NCBI GenBank assembly: GCA_035235625.1
Contig: CP141146.1
Location: forward strand, 2,350,501 to 2,414,500
Reading direction: 5' to 3'
DNA: 64,000 nt
Source of the DNA: Saururus chinensis
Lineage: Eukaryota > Streptophyta > Magnoliopsida > Piperales > Saururaceae
In this document: positions 27,001-39,926 of the stretch, one piece after another
Numbering within the stretch: position 1 is the first letter of the stretch
How the letters are laid out: every line of letters begins with the position of its first letter
Made by a program: the position numbers and the translations under genes
Notes under the pieces: model-generated
Told to the model about the DNA's origin: nothing
Database searches by the model: none
Seen by the model: only the letters and a program-made list of their open reading frames with translations

Positions 27001-28242
27001 TGATTCAAGATTCTTATATTAGAACGGCATTGGCAAATGAGCCATCGACCCCATATTATCTTGTAACTTTGTCAATCTTTATTCTCTTTGTCGTGCTTTG
27101 AAGGAAACAATAGAATTGGAATGACTGGTTGAATCAATGGATGCAATTACAGGAGTATTTCAGTTTAATGGGACTGGTCATGTATCAATCACATGTAAAT
27201 TTTAGAACTTGATGAACTTTGATGAAAACTTAGATAACCTGTGTCAATTACTGTAATATTCACATATAAAAAGAAAAGGGGTCTGTGGGGCATGACTTTT
27301 CTTTGCTTTGGTATGCCTATGCTTGTTGGAATTTTTAGCTTAAATGTTTGAGATTTCTATACATAAAAGAAAAATAATTGCAAGCATGACTTGAAGGCAT
27401 GCACTTGAATGCAAATCATTTCACTCTGTGTCTGAATTTTTTTACGTTGCTGTTTTTTTGTAGAAATGGTGACACATATGCGGGAGAATATTTCTCTGAT
27501 AAGATGCATGGATTTGGAGTGTATCGGTTTGCAAATGGGCACAGGTACGAGGGAGCTTGGCATGAGGGTAGGAGGCAGGGACTTGGTATGTACACATTCA
27601 GGAATGGAGAGACACAATCAGGTCATTGGCAAAATGGCGTCCTTGAGACATTCAGCACACAGAACAGTCACCCTGGATCTCCTGTTGCTGTCAACCACTC
27701 CAGAGTACTTAACGCAGTCCAGGTACAGTTTCAAGTTGGTGGTTACTAAGGGCAGTGAGAGAGGATACTCTTAAATGATTAACTAAATGGATGTTACAAA
27801 CCGTTCTGCAAGAGATATGATAGGAGGGAAGTAATTGGTTATACTTCTGTATAATAGCCTTAGGGGTTGACTTTTCATTAGGGATTGACCTTTTCTTAAA
27901 TCAAAATGAAATTTTCAGTTTCATTCACTCCATAGATATAAATCAGGTCAGTTATTAACACTTAATAGTTTTCGGACTAGGTGATACATATCCATGCTAG
28001 TGTCATATGTTAATTTTATTTGGCCGCCCTATACTTCTCAATAGTGTCATTAATTGTTGTCAGTTGCCATTAATCAGGAAGCACGACGAGCTGCACAGAA
28101 AGCTTTCGATATTGCGAGGGTTGATGAGAGAGTGAACAAAGCTGTAGCTGCTGCCAACAAGTCAGCTAATGCAGCGAGAGTTGCAGCAGTTAAAGCCGTT
28201 CAGAAGAGGACGAACAACAGCAGCAGTGATATGCCCGTTTAA
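24090..28242 (+). CDS. MORN-repeat membrane protein
   Basis: Three exons: 24090-25132, 27464-27722, 28078-28242; 488 residues. The first exon is very GC-rich. N-terminal residues 1-110 are low complexity (poly-Ala, poly-His, Ser/Pro). Hydrophobic Leu-rich segments at about 122-172 look like two membrane spans separated by SRPTRF. From about residue 226 on there are seven or so MORN repeats, with the pattern NGDVYEGEF, SGRYEGDW, GSRYRGQY, GDVYAGEW, GSRYVGEF, NGDTYAGEY, GHRYEGAW, each followed by a GxGV/GxGxY turn. The C-terminus (EARRAAQKAFDIARVDERVN and on) is an Ala/Lys/Arg-rich helix. Family knowledge: plant homologues are often labelled SET7/9-like solely because of MORN repeats; no SET domain is present. 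MORN repeats bind membranes or proteins. Exon 3 starts at 28078 because this keeps the frame and matches homologues as I recall them. Confidence 0.9.
25133..27463 (+). other. Long first intron of the MORN gene
   Basis: About 2.3 kb, AT-rich, with GT at 25133 and AG at 27463. No coding exon of the MORN protein is missing across it: the arginine codon is split AG/A and the repeat pattern continues. I see no nested gene. 5'-proximal long introns in plants can carry enhancing elements; that is unproven here. Confidence 0.6.
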
Positions 28243-30253
28243 ATGGTGTGAGTCAAGCACATTTTTGCCGGAGAATGGTGGCTTCTAATGGAGTTTCTTG
28301 TTCAGATTTCTTTGTTTAAAGAAGGTGCAATAATTGAGTGCCTTCTTGGAACCGCGTTCAGTTATTGAGGATGACTGATCGAGGAGCAGTTAGGTAGCTC
28401 GTAGCATCACCTATATGTACATATTATGCCGTTCAGCGTAGCCTTTTATCTCGAAGAGAAACTATCTTCTCTCGCCCGCCCTATAAGCGGTATTTGCTGG
28501 GCGGACTTTATGCAGTTGTTGTAACTTGTAAGAGAACTTCCATGGCAGCTATTGTTGAAAGAGATCATGGAGAATGTAAGGCCGATGCGAAATGAGAATT
28601 TCCCTTTCAAGTTTTGCCTCGTCTTCCTTCTTGTTTCTAAGCGGTGGGTTGCCATCGACAATCAATCAATGTGGCATTTGGGGACCATTTCTATCCCTCA
28701 ATGAGAGACTCAACGTGCTAACTCAGTTTCTAAGAAATGGCGTCAAGCTATGCTGTCTCTTATATGGTGGCATTCTGCTGCTTTTAAAAAGTTACCAATG
28801 CTTTTAGGCTTGCAACTATCAATCAATGAACAATGCTTTGATGACTGAGAAGGTGGCAAATGCGAAAGTGAACAATGGAAGAAACACATGGCTGGTTTTA
28901 TTAAATCTGTCACTTTTGTTTTTTCCAAAATTGAAATCATTGAGTTGCCACCACTACATTCTTCCTGTTTATTTTTTCTGCAGTTGCCATCATTACTTAC
29001 AACAGTAATAAACGTAATCGGGTAAGGTGAACAGGGGCACCGTCGGGGGGCAAATATCACTTATCCCAAATTTTCTAGGGATTTGCCTAAAACGCATAAA
29101 AGCCCCCACTGAATGGCATAATCTTCATGTATCATGTGTTTTCATGACTTAAAATGGAGGGATTTAAATGTGACAGATTTTATGACATTATAGATTGGAA
29201 AAAGTTTTTATGAGTTGGAGCTTATATATGTTAACTTGAGTCTGGGTATTATGAGCTGTTGGATTAAGATTTAACGGTAAAAAATTTATCTTGCTCGTAA
29301 TGTCTCAAAAATCCGACACATGTGAGCAAGGGCTTATCAAGACGGGATTGATAGATTTTTGTGACAAAAAAAAAACTTGCTACATTGACTTGAACATTTT
29401 ATATGCGCTTAAAAAGGCTGATGATAGTTAAATTCCGCAACATTGACCGTAAATTCCCAAACGCAAATCATGTTTTCAACATTTGACTTTGAGACAACAT
29501 TAGTCCTAATTTAATCTTACAAGAATTGTTAACAACATCTTAATCCAAAGAGTTTTTCGTACCAACAATAAGTTTAAGTATAAAGAATACATGCTAACCC
29601 TTTATATTCAAAATAGATATATGAGTTTTGATATTTGACATAGATGGTGTATATATTAATGCATATTAATATAAGGAGACCCGTTTGTATGAGTCTGGGC
29701 TTGTATAAATTTATATGAGCTCGGGTTCTATGGGCCGTTGGATTTACATCTGGCAGTTTATAATATTTATGAGTTAAATTCATTGGTTAAACCCATAAAT
29801 ATTATGAGCTGTCGGATATAAATCTGATGGCCTATAAAACTTTATATAGGTTTATATGAGCTCGGGCTTATATAAATTTTTTTTTAATATTAATATTACT
29901 GATATTAAATATTTTAATTAAAATATATACCATAAAATTATAGGAATTCAGGTCCCATTGGACCAGCAATTTTGTAAAATCAACGGCCATGATTCAAATC
30001 CTCTCCCGAACAGGAGAAAACGGGACGACGTCAACTGGGCCCCACACCACAAACGCGCAAAAGGAAGCCTCCGGCCAATGAAGTTGCAGAGACACTGGGT
30101 CCGGGCCGCACTCGACCCTTCCTCCGTCGTCTTCTTACCAAACTTCCGCCCACAATTCCAACTCCATCTTCTGACTTCTCTGATCGGAAATTGATCGATC
30201 GCGGGCCATTGACGGAGAGGAGAGTGAGAGAGAGGGAGAAGGAAGGGGAAAAG
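28243..30253. other. Intergenic DNA and metacaspase promoter
   Basis: 3' flank of the MORN gene, then AT-rich DNA with a diverged repeat (units near 29251, 29731 and 29803, core ATGRGCYGTYGGATT). From about 29990 to 30253 GC rises toward the metacaspase start. No other gene seen. Confidence 0.5.
29245..29880. repeat. Diverged repeats with core ATGAGCTGTTGGATT
   Basis: Three related segments: ATGAGCTGTTGGATTAAGAT (29251), TGGGCCGTTGGATTTACATC (29731) and ATGAGCTGTCGGATATAAAT (29804), with companion TATGAGCTCGGGYT blocks. Likely mobile-element debris upstream of the metacaspase gene. Confidence 0.45.
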
Positions 30254-33159
30254 ATGATGATGCTGGTGAACTGCTCCAACTGCCGGACCCCGCTGCAGCT
30301 GCCGCCGGGGGCGACGTCCATCCGCTGCGCCATCTGCCAAGCCGTCACCCAGATCGCCGCCGACCCCCGCAGCCTCCCCACCCCGGGGGGACCGTCATCG
30401 TACTATGCGCCTCCGGCGCCGGTGCCTTCGCCCTACAACCACGCGCCGACGGGCGGGCCCCCGGCCTCCCCGCACGGGCGCAAGAGGGCTGTCATCTGCG
30501 GGATCTCCTACAAGTTCTCCCGCCACGAGCTCAAGGGCTGCATCAACGACGCCAAGTGCATGCGCTATCTCCTCGTCAACCGCTTCAAGTTCCCCGAGTC
30601 CTCCATCCTCATGCTCACCGGTACCCACCGACACATTACCAAACTTTACCGCCAAATTTCCCCCTCTCTCAATTCTGTTTTTTTACTGTTGTTAGATAAC
30701 TTCCGAAGCTAAAAAGATTTTATTTTGAAATAGATGCATAGGTTACTTGTAAGATACAGATCGGAAGTTGAATAGGTTCATGATTCTTATGTTATAGTTA
30801 ATGATTTAGTGGTCCTTTCATTGTGACCAAAAGATCTGCGGAGTTAGCGCTTAGGAGGGGAAGGGGGAGAACTAAGAGGGTGAAACCGCAGCTATCACTT
30901 CTCTAACGTGTTTGAATTCTTAATTTCCATGCTTGTGAGGTTTGTCATAGTCGGTATGTTCTCCCACGACTTCCCTCACTTAGCATTGCCCCGTAGCTGG
31001 ACAAATGTCATCTTCTTTGCCAAGAGAGGAATTGTCCCTGCTTAGTCCTCTTAACCTGCAGAAATTGCTTTCTGTGTATTATAAGCTTTCCATGGCTAAA
31101 AAAACTTTTTTTTTTTTGCTAATGTTTGAGTTAGGATTGCAACTGTTATCTTTCATTGGTTGGATGGGCAGTGGTTTCATAGTTGGAAGCATTCTATTTG
31201 CTCTTGCATAGTTCAAATCTGTTTTTGGGCTATATGTACGTCATTATGTTGCAGCCATATGTTCATAATTTATAATCTCTAACTGTGATTGCAGAAGAAG
31301 AAACTGATCCATACAGAATTCCAACAAAACATAACCTTCGAATGGCATTATATTGGCTGGTACAAGGCTGCCAACCAGGAGACTCCCTAGTGTTCCATTA
31401 TTCTGGCCATGGCTCACACCAGCGCAACTATAATGGGGACGAGGTTGATGGATATGATGAAACTCTTTGCCCTTTAGACTTTGAAACACAAGGAATGCTG
31501 GTTGATGATGAGATTAATGCAACAATTGTTAAACCACTTCCTCGTGGGGTTAAGCTCCATGCAATTATTGATGCTTGCCATAGTGGCACTGTGTTGGATT
31601 TACCATTCCTCTGCAGAATGAGCAGGTATTTTCATGCTAAACTTAATTAGAGTTTATAACTAAGAGATCTTACTCCGTATGATTTTCTCTGATCTTCTGA
31701 ATTATCCTTTTTCAATTTCGAAACTATTTCTAATTTGTTGTAGTTGTTCTCCTACCAAAGGCAAACCACATAAACAGTTGCTAACCCTGTGTTCAGTAAG
31801 CTACAGATTGAAAGTTCATTACAGTGCTTACTCAGTGATGTTAAAAATTATAGTCATTCTGTAATATCTCTGTGTTTTCTATTTGAAGCATATGGACTTA
31901 CTAATCTGTTACCGGAATATTTTGGTTTGCTCATATATATGTGACTCGTAATGTAGGAGCGGGCAGTACATATGGGAGGACCATCGTCCTAGATCAGGTG
32001 TATGGAAGGGGACAAATGGTGGAGAGTGCATTTCGTTCAGTGGCTGCGATGATGATCAGACTTCTGCAGATACTTCAGTAAGTTCTATGCTTCTGTTTTG
32101 TGCACAAATGTTATGCATTAGGTTTATAATAATTGTTTTCCTATATAGCATTTGCTAGCAGCGAGTTAGTTCGCAAAGAGGCTTGTGCTTTGTCTGCTGC
32201 AATCCTAACCCCTAATTGAAAAGGGTCTTCCGACAGAAAGCCCAACAACATTTTTGCTGTGGAGCTTGGTAATAATTTTTTATTTGAAAATTCTTTAATT
32301 ATTTTTTTACGTGGCAGGCACTATCAAGGATTACATCAACAGGTGCTATGACTTTTTGTTTCATTCAAGCGATTGAACATGGGCAGGGGACAACTTATGG
32401 AAACATATTGAATTCCATGAGAACGAGAATCCGCAGTACAGGTGATCAGATGGATGGTGGTCCTGTGACATCACTCATCAGTATGCTCTTGACGGGAGGC
32501 AGTGTTGGCGGCTTGAGACAGGTAACCAACAATTTGTTTCAAAGATTTGGATGTCACTGCCCGTGAGAGGTAGTAATAAGCTTTAAGCAAAGATACAAGT
32601 GTAATCTACTCCATGTATAGGGATGGTTGATTGGGTACTTTGAATATAAGCCTCGTGGTTGAGCGTTGCTCAATGAACAAGCGTTGGCTTGAGGCTAAAG
32701 TCAGCCCAATCCAACTTGGCCATGCTGAGTTAGTTTATACGGAGTATTATAATATGGTATATCTAAATTAAATTATAAGTTGAATCTTGTAGTATTTATT
32801 CTTACAATTTAAGAAAAACAAAATTAATCCTTTTTTTCAAAATTTAAATAAAAAATTGCTAAATGATGGGCGGAACATGTTGAAATCAAAAGTCACATAG
32901 AGGAAGGACAGTCATAGAATTGGAAAAGGAAGTTAGGGGTAGAGTTTTTTAAAACCTGTGCATACCCAAGCCAGTGGCATCCTTAGTCATGTCATTTTTC
33001 TTAACAAAAATAATAATATTTTTCTTTTATATGAATTTTCAATCTGCAAAGCTTAAACGCAAACATAATGACAAATTCAACTTTTGTTGCTTGCCACAGG
33101 AGCCACAGTTGACTTCTTATGAACCATTTGATGTGTATGTGAAACCTTTCTCATTGTGA
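30254..33159 (+). CDS. MC1: Type I metacaspase with LSD1-type zinc finger
   Basis: Five exons: 30254-30620, 31295-31625, 31957-32077, 32318-32521, 33100-33159; 360 residues, close to Arabidopsis MC1. The N-terminus has an LSD1-like zinc finger (CSNCRTPLQLPPGATSIRCAIC) and a Pro-rich prodomain, marking type I. The p20 region starts at KRAVICGISY. The catalytic dyad is visible: His161 in YSGHGS and Cys217 in DACHSGT. The p10 part includes ALSRITSTGAMTFCFIQAIE and the end EPQLTSYEPFDVYVKPFSL. Family knowledge: metacaspases are calcium-dependent cysteine proteases cutting after Arg or Lys; MC1-type enzymes promote hypersensitive cell death, restrained by LSD1, and help clear protein aggregates. 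Two ATG codons follow the first directly, and the first was chosen. Whether it is the MC1, MC2 or MC3 orthologue is not certain. Confidence 0.95.
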
Positions 33160-36100
33160 TGCATGTGTGCTACCTCTGGTGATTGATTAGTTCTCTTATT
33201 TGCTTTTGTATATTCAGAGATGTGATTATGACAATTGCAAGAGTTAAATCTTAGTGCATGACTATATTTTCCCTGAAGGGACTGTGTAGGGACCACAGTG
33301 TAATGAAGTTTGAACGCAATTGCTTTATACAGGAACCTTTGGATTTTTGTTTACTTATACTTCTGGAATGTTGATGTTCAAGCACCTCTTCCCTCGTAGT
33401 ATTTCAGCCTGCACTTGGATTTCTTAATCTGAGAAGGCCAAAAATACATTTGCATTCATGACGAGTACCCAATAAAAATGGAAAAAAATAGTCTCTTTCA
33501 ATGGTTTTTTTCTTGATAAAAAGTTGGGAATGATCACGGGACGTTAGCACGTGTTGACATGTTCAGACTATGAAAAAAATGCAACCGTGACTGTGTACAA
33601 CTAGGTCTTGGATCAGGAATACGACTTTTAGGTTGAAGCTGATGCTCTAGAACTTGAGAATTCAGCCAGACGCCAGATGTAGCTTCAACATCAACTAATG
33701 ATTGTGGAGTACGTTATGAATCAGTTTCAAATGCCACACCAAGTCGGCAGAGGCCGAGCTTGGGTTGGCTCCGGCTTAGGTCCCGACTCCCAACTACTAA
33801 AAGCATATTTGGGCTGTGGTTTGCCCCAGCTCAACGGAAAACGTAATGGATTGTCTCCTTACCAATTCAAACAAAGACCAATCACAAATGGCCTAATCTC
33901 AAGTTCTAAACTATCAATTGCCACTTGAAAACCCAGTATGAAGGTTTATGTGGTATGTGCAAATAGGGAGAAAGACCTCCACAGCTCCACTAGTGGGGCT
34001 GATAATCAGCTAAATCGTTGACGGACAAGTTTTGTCCACAATCCTATCAGCTAATAATTTATTTGTCAATGTTTTGATCTTATCCTGTAAATACGACCAT
34101 TGCTACGGAAATTGGATGTTGGAACACTGAGGCAATTGGAGAGACCGGGACACGCGTCAATGATAGTGGCCAAGTGTAGCAACCTAGACAAATATTTTTG
34201 TATTGAGAAATTTAGTATATAGTAATAATTTAGATTTAAATACGTCATCTCTTTATTACTTATTGAACTTTCCTTGCATAAATTTAATAATTAATTCTAA
34301 TAAGAATTCAAATGTAACATTAACTGTAATGAAGAATTCAAATATAACATTGAAAGAGTTAGTATCTAAACGCTTACTAATTTAGTAACAAGAAAATGTT
34401 GTTTAAAGGTAGAAACGAAAAATGTCATTTATGTAAGACTACAAATTATATTTAAAAATAACTTTCACCTTAAATTAAAGATAGTCTAGACCCTTTCTCA
34501 CGACTTGGATATTCAAATCCTTTTACATAAAAGACATGCAATAAATTATTAGGAATTTTTTTTTCTTTCAATTAAGTAAAATCAAATTAATCGACTAAAT
34601 ATTCAGGTTATGATAACTAGGGTTCACAAATACAAATATCAAAATATATAATATTATTACATGTGTCAAAATTCGATAAATAGCAAGTTAACCCTCTAAG
34701 TATAAGTCTGTCATCTGTCCGAAAATAAATAACTAAGTAAAGTTAACTCTCACATTAGTAAGATTACAGAAGTAAGAAACTATATCCCATTAGTGCAATA
34801 TTATCCTCAACCACTCATCAATGTTCTAATCTCGTGAGTCCCCATTTAAAGAACCTATAACTAAACAAGACAAAATATCAGCCAAGCATCTTCTCCCCTT
34901 AGATGAGTGTTTCTAAAATAATAAAAGTATTAATTAATATTTTTCGAATAGGGCCAACATCACCCGATATTAGTTATCTACGTACTCATCAAACATCTCT
35001 AATGTTTCCAACAAGATTGGATCAAGACATAGTTCTGCCTAAAAATTATAGTATCTTAAAAAGCATAGTATCACACATGAAATGCTTAAGTATTTTCAAC
35101 CAACCTACATTTTATGCAAGTTATTTAATGGTTTCACTTGTTCTAATTAAAAAGACAATATTAAATAATATTATTAATTATCTCTTGAATCATTGTTCGA
35201 TAATTAATATCCCCATCTAATCCCAAAGACAGACATGCTCATTAAATATCAACCTAAGTGACAAATGATACAACTACTATGAACCTTCCTCTAAATATAA
35301 CTATTGATAGTGCGGCCCTAGAATCCACCAAGAAGTACCATAACCCAACCCAATCTAAAAGGACCTGACCGGAGTGGAAGGGCATGACCTAAATCTACAC
35401 CTGAATAAAAATAGAGGGAAAATCCAACCAAGTAAGATGTTAGTTAATCCAAATACGTGTACATTAAATGATCCTCAATATATTGGTGGTGAGCTTGGCT
35501 CACGCAAAACTCCCTCCAACGGGAGGTGCAACTTCACGGCCAAATTAACGGCTCCTCAAAGGAGCTAAGACTCAGAAAATCAATTATGAACCTTGTCTTG
35601 TCCGTTAACAACGATTCCAAATGACTGTCTCAAACCCTATCAGCCTCTTTCAAACTAGGGACTCAAAATTGTCATCGGTTTATAAACTAAGAAAAATCAT
35701 CAGGTCAAAGGCCTTCTTCACTTTATAAACTAGTCTCAAACCGCTCTTAGTGTATTTTGGTCTTTATTTTTATTAGATATTCTTGCCTAATCTAAAACTA
35801 TATGATCTCATTGATTAATCTTTTATTAACCTTAAGTTAGTGATAAATTACTATCACAACATCAACAACAAACATCAAAATAATGAACAACGTAAACAAT
35901 ACATACTCACACAGGTCCAAGCAGATTGTAATATCAAGAACTAAATTCAATATTGATATTAGAAATGTTTGCGCTCTCATGCCCTAATCCTCCTTAAGTT
36001 CACTAATTAAACTTTTATGCAAATGGGTCATAATGCACCTAAGGGCAGTAAGGTAATTATATTACATTGGACACGGTTCTCTCTGTTCTTGGGTAAGTCT

Positions 36101-38554
36101 TTGACCTCTCAAGAGGTTCCAATATCAAATTGGCCCATTAATTCTATTCAACCAAATGTAGGCCGGTTCGCTTATACGGGTATTTTTGTCATTTTGTTGA
36201 GGGCTTCCTTGAACCCTCGTGAGTCAAACTAATCTCATGGGTACTCCTATACATTATAGGCCCAAGGTAATTTTCTTGCCTTAAACCAACCCCCGGTTTA
36301 ATTAATAGTTTTACTTTCACCCTAGGGGTAAAATAGACACTTATCTATTTTCTAGGATTTTTTTCCTAGCTTATGCATTAGTTTATAATTAGGGTTCATA
36401 TATATATATATATATATATATATGGATTTTTCTTAATTTTTAAACCCCTGAACCGGAGCTCCTAAATTGGGTCATTAATAATTATTCTACGATTCAACTT
36501 ATAAGTGTAAATTGGTCATTTCAAAGCCTTTGGAATTTTTTCCAAGTCATTTGTAATTTTTTCCAATTTTTTTTCCAAATTTGGAACACTCTCATGGTCA
36601 TTTGTAATTTTTTCTAAATTTTTTTGACTCTTTTAAATTACTGAACCAGACTCAGTTCAGATTATATTTTTGTTTTTTCAGTTTGGACCAAACCAGGCCT
36701 TGACCAAAACGGGTTAGGTTTCCCGACTCAGTCCTGGGCCCAACAACCTGCATCACGGGTCATCTTCCCCACTGTTGGCTAGAGGCCTTGGGCCTGGTCG
36801 GACTGCCTCTCCATAGCGGAACGAATGGCTTGGCCTCTTTGTCGTTTGGTGGCCAGTGGGGCCAAAGGTGCCTTTTTTTCCTATGCGAATTGTCCAAAGT
36901 GTCCTCTAGCCACCTATCATGACCCGGCGATGGGCTGGCTCAACCGGAACACTATTGCATGGCGAGTCCGGGAGCCCATGTCCTGTCAACGGCCGAAGAA
37001 CATGGCCCCTTATCACAGTTCATTTTTTTTTAAACAGAGGGTTGCACGGCGGCACTGAGGCTTGCCAGCAGTGGGTTTTTGTCGCCCAACAAGGAAAAGG
37101 GAGAGCAGAGGCTATAGTGTGATGAGCCCCTCTCCAGCTGGCTACACGATCGGCCCTTCCGCCGAATTCCGATCCACTATTTTGCTGTAAATAGAAACAT
37201 CGATACAACTCGTCGACAAACTCCGATAGCCATGACTACTAGACCTGGCAAAAAATTGGGAAGAAGGATGGAAAGGCAAAGGAATCGCCACCTAGTGGTT
37301 GGCCACCTGCACCAGTTCCTCCCCTCTTCTTTGAGTTCACTCAATGGACATAGAGAAGAGGAGTTCCACTGTAGCGCCGCTCATCTCCGGCGTAGGCTCG
37401 CAGAAGCTCAGCTATAGTGAGAAACAATGGAAGGTGGCAACCAAAAGTTGTCATATACCGACTGACGACGACTGGCTGGCCAATGCTTGCAACTGTTGGC
37501 AAATGCCCTCTTAATTTCAAATAAAGAGAACAACAGTTTCATAAGCCAATTATTAATAAACTAATTCAATAATACTTTTATCTTGACTTGACAACTAGGA
37601 AGGCAAGGCATACTCATTGTCCTTTGACCTTTGTGCATGCTCCTCTCCGAGCTTGCTAGCACCTCCAGTGGCTCCTCCCCTTTTCTTCTCAGCCAAAAAG
37701 CTCCCCCCAAATAAGCCTTAGGTAGCTTTTTTATAATAATAGAGATTAGAGTTCGTAATCCCCTTAGAAGTTAGGCCAATGTGGACCACTTAGGTAATAT
37801 TTTAATAATTATCGTCACTCTAAATAATAGGGCCCGTAAAATGACTTAAACGGCCCAAATACATATTTAAATCGGGTAAATAAGTCTTGTACACTATGTT
37901 CAATTTTGAACGGTTATACCTCCCTCATCCAAACTCCGATTTGCACGTTTTTGGTGGAGTTTCAGAGTTCTTTCTATCTACTTCCTAACCACATAGGTTT
38001 AAGCTATAAATTACATCAATTTAAGAATTTATTTAACTAGGAAGATCGGGGGGTCAATATTCTATTTTTTACGTGTTTAATTTTTGAAACCTAGGAAAAT
38101 TTGGGATATTCCATCCTCCATCTTAGCCATGTCACAAAAAAATTTAGCCACACAACCACTAACACATGGGACATGGTCCATGGTGAGAAATCCAATAAGG
38201 AATCAAATTTCTGAGAGCTCTCCTAAAGGGACAACTCTCCCATATGAACCATGGAAGACCTTTTCTTTTTATTGTTTGAAGATATCATGGAGATCAATAG
38301 CATTAACATTTATGAAGCATTGAGATCGCATAAAGAAAAATCATAATTTTCTTTATAGCGATCAATCAGCGTTTACAGGAACGATCATACTAGCGATCGA
38401 TTGGCACTCGAAACATCTAAGAGGTGACCGATTGTGCTAGTGTTTACGTGGTACGGGAGCATCTCCGGTTGGCCTTCTTAGAAGGCCCACAATAATTTTA
38501 TTCTTTCGTGAATAATCAATTCTCTTTTCAGTGGAGTCAATTTATTAATGAAAG

Positions 38555-38695
38555 TTGGCCATGAACATGAACAAAAGGGGTTTACTGGTAGGCTAACATA
38601 ATCAACTCATAAAGAAAAGTAAAAAGAAGGGCCATGAACAAAAGGGAATCACTGGTAGGTTGACATGATCAACTCATTAAGAAAAGCAAAATGAA
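38555..38695. repeat. Tandem duplication of about 68-73 bp
   Basis: GGCCATGAACATGAACAAAA ... GAAAAGTAAAAAGAA (from 38555) is followed directly by GGGCCATGAACAAAAGGGAA ... GAAAAGCAAAATGAA. The copies share CTGGTAGGYTRACATRATCA and differ by a small indel and a few substitutions. Confidence 0.7.
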
Positions 38696-39296
38696 GGGCC
38701 GCTCTTTTAACACACTGCTAGCTTCTCCTCTTTTCCCCACTAAATAACCTCTTCTTTTAATATTCAATAATTTAATTAACCTATCTGCTTAATCTAATTC
38801 TGAACCAAGAGTCGGGTGTCGGTCCTGTCGGATGCTTTCAGTCCTGCGATCATGCCATCTCCCATGTATATTAATTATTTTGGTGACCTGATTACAACTA
38901 AGTTAATTGGGCTCAGCTTGTTCTGCCCCAGTTAGAAAAGCTGTTGACCGACTGGTCTTGTTGACTAATTTTGTACTTAATTCATGAGTATATTTAAAAT
39001 CTGACGATGTAAGGTAGCGTGAAGGAAGGTAGAGGTGGGGCTAGACGGGTGTATATAACTGATATTAAGGCACCAGGTGAGGTGCCTGGACCTTAACTTC
39101 GTGACCCCATAGAGATCCACATGAGAGTGATCCCCTTAAATAGAGGCTGGCATTGAATACTACATGGGCGGGACCACTATAGAGCCCACACAATGTAATA
39201 ATACAAATAATCTCGCAGGAGCAACCCTTTGTTTTTTTACTGAAAGTAAGTAAAATATACTTGTTTACAGCGAGTCATAATCCAGCGAATAGTTAT

Positions 39297-39380
39297 AATT
39301 CAAGGTGGAAAGACATCCCATAGAAGATGTAACAATGTAATTCAAGGTGGTAAGACATCCCATAGAAGATGTAACAATGA
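39297..39380. repeat. Exact-spaced tandem repeat, 2 x 42 bp
   Basis: Copy 1 39297-39338 and copy 2 39339-39380 (AATTCAAGGTGG ... AGACATCCCATAGAAGATGT) differ at about one internal position. It lies about 550 bp beyond the eIF4G stop and is non-coding. Confidence 0.85.
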
Positions 39381-39926
39381 GATAGTACGGGCAATTGTGG
39401 TATGCAGGGACTGTAGTCGAGAATGAACAGGTGCTTTCTGACATAGTGCCAAACGTCTCACGGTGAGATACGACCAGCAGCATTTCCTATATAATGCCAT
39501 GTTCTCTCAGAACCAATGCAAACTATGCACAAAGAATAACATGCGTTTAGAGCAATCCGAAATGGTCATTCCCCATATTACGATGAAAAGAAAAAGGAAC
39601 CTGATGTGCGACATTCCGGGAAAAAATGGGTTGCAAGAGATAGATGAAAGAAAAAGCCTAGGGCATCCACGATCATGATGCCTTAAACGAATATAAAAAC
39701 AAGAGAGAGAGAGACGAATGGGTACAAAATGTCGCTTTGGACCCAAAACAAGAAGCAAGCCACTCTGTTGATGTATCCAGCAATGGAAGTTAATGAAAGA
39801 ATAGGTAAAGAAAGTAGCTAAATAATTTATATAAGACCCTGAACAAGAAAGCGTTCTAGCTGATTCCAGTCCCCTATAAACTCTAGCCATGAATTTCTTT
39901 ACCCCTTCAGAGAATGTCATTGCCAT

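Larger units (their letters stand above)
33160..39926. other. 6.8-kb gene-free stretch with repeat-like DNA
   Basis: No protein family is recognisable on either strand. The sequence alternates AT-rich blocks with GC-richer patches (about 36670-37450) and short tandem repeats at 38555-38695 and 39297-39380. The segment around 37919-37970 resembles a motif seen again near 62090-62130, suggesting decayed LTR elements. A (TA)n run is at 36399-36422. Element boundaries could not be fixed. Confidence 0.5.

Noticed and set aside
34175..35327. Possible small LTR starting TGTAGCAACC and ending CA, flanked by CCAAG
   Set aside because: The flanking pentamer was found only after scanning many CA ends, there is no primer-binding site or partner, and the ends are not convincing, so chance is likely.
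36825..37417. Possible coding exons in the GC-richer patch
   Set aside because: Frames are short, overlap on both strands, lack splice continuity and match no family I know.
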